From Candidatus Poribacteria bacterium (GTDB lineage Bacteria > Poribacteria > WGA-4E > WGA-3G), in contig PYJC01000055.1 in NCBI GenBank assembly GCA_003635255.1, forward strand, positions 1 to 64,000: a stretch of 64,000 bases of DNA, in the 5' to 3' direction. Positions 9,126-17,788 of the stretch are shown here, in pieces. The position numbers and the translations under genes are program-made. Under the pieces are notes generated by a model. The model was not told the origin of the DNA. It worked only from the letters and a program-made list of their open reading frames with translations, and made no database searches. Numbering within the stretch: the stretch's first letter is position 1; every line of letters begins with the position of its first letter.

Positions 9126-9998
9126 CTATTCCTCTGCATTTGGTTGTGCTTCAGCGTACCATGCCGTTAAATCATCATCAGAAACGGTGTTAACGCCGGT
9201 GCGTGTTACAGTTTTAACAGTCGGAAAAATTTGTCCTTTTGCATTGTATCCGCTGGTTGCGGCATCGTACTCACTGGCGATGTCCAAAAGTCTTAAGAGC
9301 GTAATAGCAGCCTGCTGTTTGTCCATTTCGTGTAAGGCTGTTTCACCAAACCGAGACAGATAGCGTAACACCCCGCGGATCCAGATGGATCCAGATCCAG
9401 TTGTAGCAAAATTGACATTCTCAAAGTGTGCCCCGAGTGCGTCATAAAAGAAAATTTTTCCGCCATTCTCATCATCGTCGGCATCCAAGTCATACAACGC
9501 AAAGATCGGTATAACGCCGCCAATGCCTTGGAGTGCCATCGCCAGATTGTCCCGAATGAGCCGTGACAGCATTCGGAGCTTGCCTTGAAGGCTCAATTCT
9601 TGAAGTTGGCTGCGCCGAAAGTATTGAAAGGAATGCTCTAATATTCTGGCAATCTCATAAGCGATTGCGGGTGACCCTGAAATGGCAAGTACAGAATGTC
9701 TATCAATCTGCAGCACCTTTTCCGCTCGGTCATAGATAACAGCAGTTCCAGCAGTAGCACGCCGATCCCCTGCGATTATGACACCATCGCGATAACGAAC
9801 AGCCACGACGGTAGTGCTGTGTGCTATCTCAACATCCGTACCCTGCTGTGTGGTTCCGGATGGCAAATCTATCTTCAAGGGATGGTTCGCGTGCCTCAAT
9901 AGGTCAAGGAAATCGCCTTTGTGGTTTGCGACTTCCTGCATCGCAAGATCTCTGTTGCCGATGTCCATTCGATTCAGGAAATTGCCCGTACCGTTCAT
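9126..9998 (-). CDS. prcB: Proteasome subunit beta PrcB (with propeptide)
   Basis: N-terminal propeptide followed by TTVVAVRYRDGVIIAGDRRATAGT; GSGS motif. Confidence 0.93.
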   Translation of the reverse strand: MNGTGNFLNRMDIGNRDLAMQEVANHKGDFLDLLRHANHPLKIDLPSGTTQQGTDVEIAHSTTVVAVRYRDGVIIAGDRRATAGTAVIYDRAEKVLQIDRHSVLAISGSPAIAYEIARILEHSFQYFRRSQLQELSLQGKLRMLSRLIRDNLAMALQGIGGVIPIFALYDLDADDDENGGKIFFYDALGAHFENVNFATTGSGSIWIRGVLRYLSRFGETALHEMDKQQAAITLLRLLDIASEYDAATSGYNAKGQIFPTVKTVTRTGVNTVSDDDLTAWYAEAQPNAEE

Positions 9999-10195
9999 TA
10001 TTCCCCCGTTCTTTGGCGGTAACGCCGGGATTGATCTTTGTCGACGCGCCGCATCCGTTTGAGCAGTTCTTGTGTATCGGGGCGACTGACTTTCTGGCGC
10101 TTTGGTCCCTCGTTATCCCCATCGCCATCACCGGGGCCGATAGGTTTTGTATCTCTCTGCTTGCGTTCAAGCTGAGCAATCATGTTGGCTGCCAT
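9998..10195 (-). CDS. Prokaryotic ubiquitin-like protein Pup/UBact
   Basis: 65 aa; PDTQELLKRMRRVDKDQSRRYRQRTGE, C-terminal Gly-Glu; stop overlaps the prcB start (TAATG). Confidence 0.9.
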   Translation of the reverse strand: MAANMIAQLERKQRDTKPIGPGDGDGDNEGPKRQKVSRPDTQELLKRMRRVDKDQSRRYRQRTGE

Positions 10196-10560
10196 TTCAT
10201 TTTCTCCTTTTAGTTGTCAGTTATCAGTACGATTTTTTTCTCCGAAAAAAATCTTTCAGTTGTCAGTAGTTTTCAGTTTTCAGTTCGGTGTTTTCTCATG
10301 AAGATTAAGAATTAATCGGGTAATTTTTAGGGAAGTCCGGTTCGGTGTTTTTGCTGGGGTGTTTCTTCTAGGAAACCGAACCTACCGGGCCTGGAGAAAA
10401 TATAGAATTACCCAAATATTTTATTAAACTTCATCCGAAAAAACCTTTCAGTTTGCCTCACAGTGAAAGTAACAAGAGGTGTTGGGATCGCCTAAAACTG
10501 TTAGGTAAATCTAAAACCTCTTTGCTGATAACCGATAACCGATAACTGATAACTATCTTC

Positions 10561-12075
10561 TCATAAGGGCAATTTTTTCATCAAGGTTTCAACGGTCGAT
10601 GATGCGTCAAGAGCCGCGTTATATTGATGTGCGATTTCTGCCTCCGCGAGGGCGTTAAGGTTAATTTCTCGGGTGCGTCCGTTCACGATGAAAGTAATGC
10701 TATCCCATTGGATCGCTTTTATAGCGTCCCCGAACCGATCAACGGCCCGCCCCCGGAAATATGCGCGTGTGCCAGCAGGTGGGTTATGGAGAGCCGCTTC
10801 AATTTGATCGTCTGTGACAACACGACGCATCGGAATTCCATAGTATAGTCCTTCGTCGAGATCAATGTTATGATATTCTAAATCCAAACTCTGAAGCCAT
10901 GTATCGTCCCAAGCGACCCCTTCTTCTTCTATAAAAGTTTCCAGTAACCATTTCTTTGCGACCCAATCGAGGCGATCTATCAGCGACATGGGATCCTTTT
11001 CAAGTGTGTTGAGTGTATCTTCCCATTCAGTGAGTACCCAGTCAGTTTCAATCTCTACAGCATCGCTAAGATGTTTTTCTGCGAGCGCGAGATACTCACG
11101 CTGATGATCAATAGCAGACATCGTTTTTCCGTCTTCAGTCATGACCATCCATCGATACGTCTGATCATGGGACACGGTCTTGATGGTATCAATAGGATTG
11201 GCGAGTGCGAGACTCTCCGGAATCCTCCGCTGTTCAATCAACGCGATAACAAGGGCAGTGGTGCCAACTTTGAGTGCCGTGGCATATTCGGACATATTTG
11301 CGTCCCCTGCGATACCGTGCAGTCTCCGGTACTTAGCGGGATCAGCATGCGGTTCATCTCGCGTGTTAACGATAGGTCGATTGTGCATGGTATCGACGCT
11401 CGCCTCAACGTGAAAGAAATCGGCTCGCTGTGACAACTGATAGTGTCCTGGTGTTGCGAGTCCTGCTTCGGTTTCAATGCCGAGTTTCCCTGCGCCTGCG
11501 AAGATTTGTCGTGTAATAAAGAACGGCATAATGCCCTGTTTGAGTGTCTCAAACGGGACTTCGCGTGCCATCAAGTAATTATCGTGGCACCCGTAACTAT
11601 GTCCATGAAAATCGGTATTATTCTTGTATAGCAGTACGCGTTTTCCGAGATTCTGACTGCGTGTTTCAGCACACCGATGGAGGATACGTTCGCCGGCTTT
11701 ATCATGTGCGACGAGGTCAAACAAGCTGCTGCATTCGGGTGTAGAATACTCCGGATGCGCGTGGTCATTGTAGAGCCGTGCCCCATTAACAAGGATATGA
11801 TCGCTTTTAATTTCTACAAAAGAGAGCCGTTCCTTCTTATTACGTTTTCGATCGCGCGCCTCCTCTTCCTTCTCATCAGGATGATTGGAGAGTGCTTCCG
11901 CCCGAAAGCCACGTTCATCTCGAAAAGGGTCTTCACCTCGGTAGTCCCATACAGGTCGAAAGTCCTCTTGTCGATAACTTTTTATCAACTCAATCGACTG
12001 TTTGACGGCATCAATGTGTGTTTCATTTTCGAGCGTTATTCCGTATTCGGTTTCAATTCCAAAAAGTCTTTCCAT
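10561..12075 (-). CDS. dop: Pup depupylase/deamidase Dop
   Basis: LFGIETEYGI, WDYRGEDPFRDERGFRAEALS (Dop-specific region), HPEYSTPECSSLFDLVAHDKAGER, PAGTRAYFRGRAVDRFG. Confidence 0.92.
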   Translation of the reverse strand: MERLFGIETEYGITLENETHIDAVKQSIELIKSYRQEDFRPVWDYRGEDPFRDERGFRAEALSNHPDEKEEEARDRKRNKKERLSFVEIKSDHILVNGARLYNDHAHPEYSTPECSSLFDLVAHDKAGERILHRCAETRSQNLGKRVLLYKNNTDFHGHSYGCHDNYLMAREVPFETLKQGIMPFFITRQIFAGAGKLGIETEAGLATPGHYQLSQRADFFHVEASVDTMHNRPIVNTRDEPHADPAKYRRLHGIAGDANMSEYATALKVGTTALVIALIEQRRIPESLALANPIDTIKTVSHDQTYRWMVMTEDGKTMSAIDHQREYLALAEKHLSDAVEIETDWVLTEWEDTLNTLEKDPMSLIDRLDWVAKKWLLETFIEEEGVAWDDTWLQSLDLEYHNIDLDEGLYYGIPMRRVVTDDQIEAALHNPPAGTRAYFRGRAVDRFGDAIKAIQWDSITFIVNGRTREINLNALAEAEIAHQYNAALDASSTVETLMKKLPL

Positions 12076-12248
12076 TTATTGGTTATCGGTTGTCGGTTGT
12101 CGGTTAAGAGGGAAACTTGATATATAGAGTCTTTCTCTTAACTGACGACCGAAAGATTTTTGAAAAAAAATCGTATTGAAAACTTTGATCAAGAACTCGT
12201 CTACAAATACTTTTGCTAAGGCGCGAGTTCTTGGTCAAAACCATCCTC

Positions 12249-14057
12249 CTAAATCACTCGCGAGCCAGACGCTTTACGCCGTTCCCGCTTTTCAGCTTTA
12301 ATAGGTGTAACTTTGACGACGTTGGCTGGATCGTAATCAAGGAGCTTGAGCCAATCTTCGGTTGCCTCGGTGGGTGGAAAGATTTCACTCTCATGATACT
12401 CTGCGGCGAGTGCGTCTAACAGATCTGCCCGTGAAATTCCACTCTCTTTTTCCGGGTTCTGGATTGCGCGTTTGAGTGCGGATTCCTTTGCTCGCTGTAC
12501 AATCGACTCAATGATCGCTCCGCTACACAAATGCCCGCGATAGAGGATATCACGTCTACCGCTTCTCAGGGAAACTTCAAGGAACCGATTGTCCTCATCC
12601 TCACGGAACATCTCATCAACTATCTGCGCAATGAGGTCTTCAACTGCCTTCTCAGCCGGTATAACTTCGGGCGGTGTTTCTGTTGTTTCCGTATCAAGGT
12701 CAATTGCCGATGCAATAGGCAATTCGGGCGTGAGGTAGATTCGGAAAATATCCTTCGCAGCGTCTGCATCTGGACGGGTTACTTTAATTTTTCTATCAAT
12801 ACGTCCGGGTCGCAAAATAGCAGGATCAATCAGGTCGGGTCGGTTTGTTGCGAGGATAATAACGACATCCTGTAGCGACTCAATTCCATCCATTTCCGCG
12901 CAGAACATAGGTACAAGCGTATTGGAGATACTGTGTGATCTAAGGGCGCGTCGCGTGCCTAATATAGACTCTGCCTCATCTATAAACACAAAGGCGAGTT
13001 TGCCATCTTCTTTTTTTTCGCGGGCGATCTGAAATATTTCTCGGACTTTCCGTTCAGATTCGCCGAGCCACATGTTTAGAATTTCGGGTCCCTTGATATG
13101 TAGGAAACACCCTTCAACATCTTCTCCGCTCTCCCTTTGGAGTTGCTGCGTTAGATTATACGCGGTCGCCTTGCCGATGAGTGTTTTTCCACATCCCGGG
13201 GGACCGTGGAGAAGAAAGCCTTTCGGTGCGCTATATTGGAAACGCGAAAAGAGTTCAGGATGCAGGATTGGCAGTTCAATTGTATCCTTAATTTTTTGGA
13301 TAGTTTCGTCAAGTCCACCCACTTTAGACCAAGGGATGTTCGGTACCGCCTCAAGGGCGTAAGCGTCGGTTTCTTTCGTAGCGATATGTTCAAGTGCGAC
13401 CCGGAAGTTGGAATCAACGCGAACCTCATCACCAGACTTCAGTTTTGCGTCCGTGAGGTCTGCGGAACGCTCAAGAATAACAGACTGTGCGTTAGGCTCT
13501 TGCCCAATACGGATTCTGCCATCGGGCATAACATCGGCTATTTTGGCGATGGGACCGGCATCGTTGTATCCGAGTTCACCAACGACGACAAATGCATCGT
13601 TCAGGAGCACACTGAACCCTTTCTTCAAAGTTGCAGGATCAAGTTGGGTATCAAGATTGGCGTAGTATTCAGAACCACCGACGATGACACGAGCAATGTC
13701 ATCTTTCGGCAATCCGAGCAAGGTCCCGATCCGATTTGCAGGCGAAGTGAGTTTTTCAATTTGTGCCTCCATTTCCGCATGGATACGGAGTGCTTCCTGC
13801 TGAATCGCCTGAATTCTCTCCCGAAACTCACCTTCATCGCTAAGAATAGAGCGGCGCAGCTCCAAGAGCCATCGGCGACGACGGTCCTCTGGTGGTGTCT
13901 CAGTGATAAGGTGGTGAATTAGCTGCAACGAATAGCCAGAACTCAACTCCTCTTCTTCAGAGGTAAGTTCCTCTTCAACCTCTTCATCATCTTCAGTAAA
14001 CAGGTCGTACTTGTTAGGGCTTGCACTAACATCTTTAGGATTCTTCTTATCGTACAT
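12249..14057 (-). CDS. Proteasome-associated AAA ATPase (ARC/Mpa)
   Basis: Coiled-coil/OB-like N-terminus, VPNIPWSKVGGLDETIQKIKDTIELPILHPELF, GPPGCGKTLIGKATA, FVFIDEAESILGTRR; first gene of the proteasome block. Confidence 0.92.
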   Translation of the reverse strand: MYDKKNPKDVSASPNKYDLFTEDDEEVEEELTSEEEELSSGYSLQLIHHLITETPPEDRRRRWLLELRRSILSDEGEFRERIQAIQQEALRIHAEMEAQIEKLTSPANRIGTLLGLPKDDIARVIVGGSEYYANLDTQLDPATLKKGFSVLLNDAFVVVGELGYNDAGPIAKIADVMPDGRIRIGQEPNAQSVILERSADLTDAKLKSGDEVRVDSNFRVALEHIATKETDAYALEAVPNIPWSKVGGLDETIQKIKDTIELPILHPELFSRFQYSAPKGFLLHGPPGCGKTLIGKATAYNLTQQLQRESGEDVEGCFLHIKGPEILNMWLGESERKVREIFQIAREKKEDGKLAFVFIDEAESILGTRRALRSHSISNTLVPMFCAEMDGIESLQDVVIILATNRPDLIDPAILRPGRIDRKIKVTRPDADAAKDIFRIYLTPELPIASAIDLDTETTETPPEVIPAEKAVEDLIAQIVDEMFREDEDNRFLEVSLRSGRRDILYRGHLCSGAIIESIVQRAKESALKRAIQNPEKESGISRADLLDALAAEYHESEIFPPTEATEDWLKLLDYDPANVVKVTPIKAEKRERRKASGSRVI

Positions 14058-14279
14058 GTGAACGTCTCCTCAGGCAAAAGCGGATGACTTTACGATAGAG
14101 TTTACCACATTTCCCAGAATTTTGCGAATGTTTATTTTTTCGCGGGACTAATTTTTCGGCTGAGTCCGCTGATAAATTCTGCTTAAACCGAGGTTCGTTG
14201 TGATAATTTGTAATAGTTTAGCATAATTTGTAACACAAATGCAAGAAAAAACGACAGAAATAAAAAGGTAACGATTAAC

Positions 14280-16106
14280 TTGACTTGCCGAACGCCGTAT
14301 GTTAGGATTATGGCAAACAACAGCAGGAGAGGCGATTATATGACACTGATATCCATGTTTGAAGATGCAATCCAATCCTATGGTAGCAAACCTGCTCTGG
14401 CACACAAACCGAGAGGAGGGACCTATCTGGACATCTCTTACACCGAACTCGGTGAATCGGTGGACGCTTTCAGTAAAGGGCTGAATGCGCTTGGGGTGGA
14501 AACGAATGACCGTGTTGCGATTCTCTCCGAGAATCGTCCGGAGTGGGCAATTACGGATTTTGGCAGCCTCAAAGTTGGTGCGGTAACCGTTCCGATGTTC
14601 TCAACGCTAACAGCGGCGCAAGTAAGCTATATCCTGAAAGACTCCGGTGCCAAAATTATCTGTGTATCTACTGAAAAACAGTTGGAAAAGGTAACTTCAA
14701 TACGAGATGAGGTCTCAACGCTTGAACAGGTAATTATCTTTGATTCAATCGAAGGCGAAACCCCAGAAGGTGTTATCCAATTTGATGCAGTCTGTGAACT
14801 CGCGGGTGAGGAGGCTGACAGGACCGCCAGTGAAGATGACATCGCAACGATTATTTATACGTCAGGCACAACCGGCAATCCAAAAGGGGTTATGCTGACG
14901 CATGCGAATTTCATTTCTAATGTAGAGGCGTGCAAATCGCTTATTGATGTGAGTGAAACAGATGTGTTGCTCTCATTTCTACCGTTATCGCATGTCTTTG
15001 AACGGCTCGGTGGACATTACGTGCCATTGTTCTCAGGCGCGAAGATCGCTTATGCGGAGAGTACATTCACGGTGGCGCAGAATATGAAGGAGATCGCACC
15101 TACGGTAATGCTTAGTGTACCTCGGCTCTACGAAACGATGCATGAGCGGATCCTACGTGCGGTTCAAGAGGGATCGTCGCTCAAACAGAAAATTTTCCAC
15201 TGGGGCGTTTCGGTCGGTTCAGCGGTGAGTTCCGCAATTCAGCAAGGAAAAAAACCATCTGCGATTTTGCAACTGCAGCAGAACATTGCAAATAAACTCG
15301 TCTTTGCGAAGTTGAAGGAAGCAACAGGCGGCAGGTTAAGGTTTTTTGTCTCCGGTGGCGCGGCGTTACCGCAATCCATCGCCGAGTTTTTCCATGCAGC
15401 GGGGATATTGATTTTAGAGGGGTATGGATTAACGGAGACCTCGCCTGTTATTAGCATGAACCATCCGGGAAAGTGGAGGTTTGGAACCGTCGGTGCACAG
15501 GTACCCGGTATAGAGGTCCAGATTGCCGCAGACGGTGAGATCCTCACCCGTGGCCCACATGTCATGAAGGGCTATTTTAATAACGACACAGCGACGGCAG
15601 AGGTCATTGACGAAAACGGATGGTTTCACACGGGCGACATCGGTATTATTGACGCAGATGGGTTTGTCAAGATCACCGACCGGAAGAAGAATATCATCGT
15701 GCTTTCTAACGGTAAGAATGTCGCGCCCCAACCGATCGAGAGCGAATTGGTGAGAAGTCCGTTCATCAGTCAGGTTATGGTAGTCGGTAGCGAACGGAAA
15801 AATCTTGCGGCGTTGATTGTTCCGAATTTTGATGCACTCAAAGCGTGGGCAGCAGAAAACGGTGTTACCACGGATGACCTGTCAACAATGCTCCAAGCCC
15901 GCGAAGTGCAACAACACATCCAGAGCGAAATTCGGAGTCGTTTGACGGATTTTGCGGATTTTGAACAGGTGCGCCGGTTTACGCTATTGGAAAAGGAATT
16001 CTCGCAGGAAGATGATGAGATGACTCCAACCCTGAAGTTGAAGCGAAACATTATTATAGAACGATACAGCGATGAGATAGATCAGATGTATCCTGAGGAT
16101 TCATAA
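14280..16106 (+). CDS. Long-chain acyl-CoA synthetase (AMP-binding)
   Basis: YTSGTTGNPKGVMLTH, GYGLTETSPVIS, GDIGIIDADGFVKITDRKKNIIVLSNGKNVAP. True start may be the ATG at 14310 or 14340. Confidence 0.93.
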   Translation: MTCRTPYVRIMANNSRRGDYMTLISMFEDAIQSYGSKPALAHKPRGGTYLDISYTELGESVDAFSKGLNALGVETNDRVAILSENRPEWAITDFGSLKVGAVTVPMFSTLTAAQVSYILKDSGAKIICVSTEKQLEKVTSIRDEVSTLEQVIIFDSIEGETPEGVIQFDAVCELAGEEADRTASEDDIATIIYTSGTTGNPKGVMLTHANFISNVEACKSLIDVSETDVLLSFLPLSHVFERLGGHYVPLFSGAKIAYAESTFTVAQNMKEIAPTVMLSVPRLYETMHERILRAVQEGSSLKQKIFHWGVSVGSAVSSAIQQGKKPSAILQLQQNIANKLVFAKLKEATGGRLRFFVSGGAALPQSIAEFFHAAGILILEGYGLTETSPVISMNHPGKWRFGTVGAQVPGIEVQIAADGEILTRGPHVMKGYFNNDTATAEVIDENGWFHTGDIGIIDADGFVKITDRKKNIIVLSNGKNVAPQPIESELVRSPFISQVMVVGSERKNLAALIVPNFDALKAWAAENGVTTDDLSTMLQAREVQQHIQSEIRSRLTDFADFEQVRRFTLLEKEFSQEDDEMTPTLKLKRNIIIERYSDEIDQMYPEDS

Positions 16107-16161
16107 GGTATACATAAGGTATATACGGTGGTATATACGGTTTGCAACTGCTCTGGACTGT

Positions 16162-17190
16162 TTAGGAACGCTGTGGTGCCATCACCACTAATCCATGCTT
16201 AATCATCTGAATTGTGGCGGGTGTTTCGCACATCGGTTCGCCATCAGCATATAGCAGCATCGGCGTATCCGTCTCAATTTTTAAGGTGCGGGTTTGGTGC
16301 ATAGAAACGGCGGGATGTCCGACATGACCGCCCCAGAAAAGTGTCACCAAGAGTCGGAGTACCGTCAGAGATGAGACTGGACGGATGATGCATACATCAA
16401 AGAGCCCATCGTCGATGCGTGCGTCTGGTACAATTTGAAACCCACCGCCGTATCGGCTTGTGATACCAGTAGCGGCGAGGAGGAGCGGTCCCTCGTGGGT
16501 CCCAAAGTCGCCTTCAAGCCGGACGAAGGGTGGTTCGTAGTAGAACAGTGTCTCCACGGCTGCATAAGCGTAGGAGGCAGTGCCAGCAAATAGGGGTGTG
16601 CCTTTGGAGGCGCGGCGGCTGACTTCCGTATCGTAACCACAAGTCGCAATTGTGACGAAATATTTTTTAATTATACCTTGTGGTTCGGTCAGTGGAGTTT
16701 GAGTATTAAAGTGCCTTTCCGTAGATCCGCCCTCCATTTCATTTCGGGCTACAGATTCTGTTGAAAGAGGCTTTTGCTGATCGCTGATTGCCGACGACTG
16801 ACGGCTACTATAGCAGCATCCTAAATCTACATGGATAGTAGTGCCAGATACGAGTATTGCTATCGCCGCTTCAGGCTTCAGTGGCACACCGATAGCCGCG
16901 GCAAAATCGTTACCGCGACCGCAGGGCAGGATACCTAAGGTCACATCAGGCACCGTCGCTATCCCATTTACGACTTCGTGGAGTGTTCCATCGCCACCAC
17001 AAGCGATTACAAACCGAGTTCCGTCAGAGACGGCTTCTTGTGCGAAACGTTTCGCATCGCCGGATGCCGAAGTCAATACCAATTGCCCCTGCTTTCCAGA
17101 TTCGGTAAGGGCAGCGTGTGCCTGTTCAGCAACATTTTTTGCATGCCCCTTGCCGGAGATTGGATTTGCGATAATAACAAAATTGTTCAT
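16162..17190 (-). CDS. Diacylglycerol kinase family lipid kinase
   Basis: IANPISGKGHA, CGGDGTLHEVVNGI, LPCGRGNDFAAAIGVP. Confidence 0.9.
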   Translation of the reverse strand: MNNFVIIANPISGKGHAKNVAEQAHAALTESGKQGQLVLTSASGDAKRFAQEAVSDGTRFVIACGGDGTLHEVVNGIATVPDVTLGILPCGRGNDFAAAIGVPLKPEAAIAILVSGTTIHVDLGCCYSSRQSSAISDQQKPLSTESVARNEMEGGSTERHFNTQTPLTEPQGIIKKYFVTIATCGYDTEVSRRASKGTPLFAGTASYAYAAVETLFYYEPPFVRLEGDFGTHEGPLLLAATGITSRYGGGFQIVPDARIDDGLFDVCIIRPVSSLTVLRLLVTLFWGGHVGHPAVSMHQTRTLKIETDTPMLLYADGEPMCETPATIQMIKHGLVVMAPQRS

Positions 17191-17294
17191 GGGTGTTTGG
17201 TTTTTGGTTGTTGGTTATTGGTAAAGAGGAATCTGATTTAATCAAGAATCCCTTTACTAATCGCTAATTGCCAACCGCTATCCGCTAACCGTCA

Positions 17295-17657
17295 TTACCG
17301 ACTCTTGGTTCTAACACTTTTTTGTAAATTGATTAGCATCTTCTTTATACGGATGATTGTATCTATTAACTCATCATATTGATCTATAGTGAGGTACTTG
17401 AGATCGTGAGCCAGAAGAATGAGATACTCGGTTTCACTTGCGGATCCCATTGCTATTTGAAGAAAACGCGCGAAGTCAGCAGAACTTTCCCTTCCACAAC
17501 CCTCAGCAATGTTTGTTGGAATCGACGCACACGCTCGGCGAATTTGGCTTGTCAATCCATATATTTCTTCACGAGGGAATTGGAACGTTAACCCATATAT
17601 CTTCAACGTTAAATCATGAGATTTTTCCCACACCTGCAACCCCTTGAAATCCTGCAT
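17295..17657 (-). CDS. Four helix bundle protein (23S rRNA IVP family)
   Basis: LQVWEKSHDLTLKIY, FPREEIYGLTSQIRRACASIPTNIAEGCGR. Confidence 0.9.
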   Translation of the reverse strand: MQDFKGLQVWEKSHDLTLKIYGLTFQFPREEIYGLTSQIRRACASIPTNIAEGCGRESSADFARFLQIAMGSASETEYLILLAHDLKYLTIDQYDELIDTIIRIKKMLINLQKSVRTKSR

Positions 17658-17788
17658 ACTGACTCCTAAATGGCTGTCGGTACGGACTGCGCCCTTTCGA
17701 TTTTCGGTTAATACATTGTGGCAGTGACAGAATTGGTAATTGCCACAATAAACCTCTTAACCGACAACCAATAACCAACAATCAACAA

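Noticed and set aside
17295-17657. Four helix bundle protein as evidence of a 23S intervening sequence
   Set aside because: The gene is free-standing among protein genes here, not inside a 23S gene.
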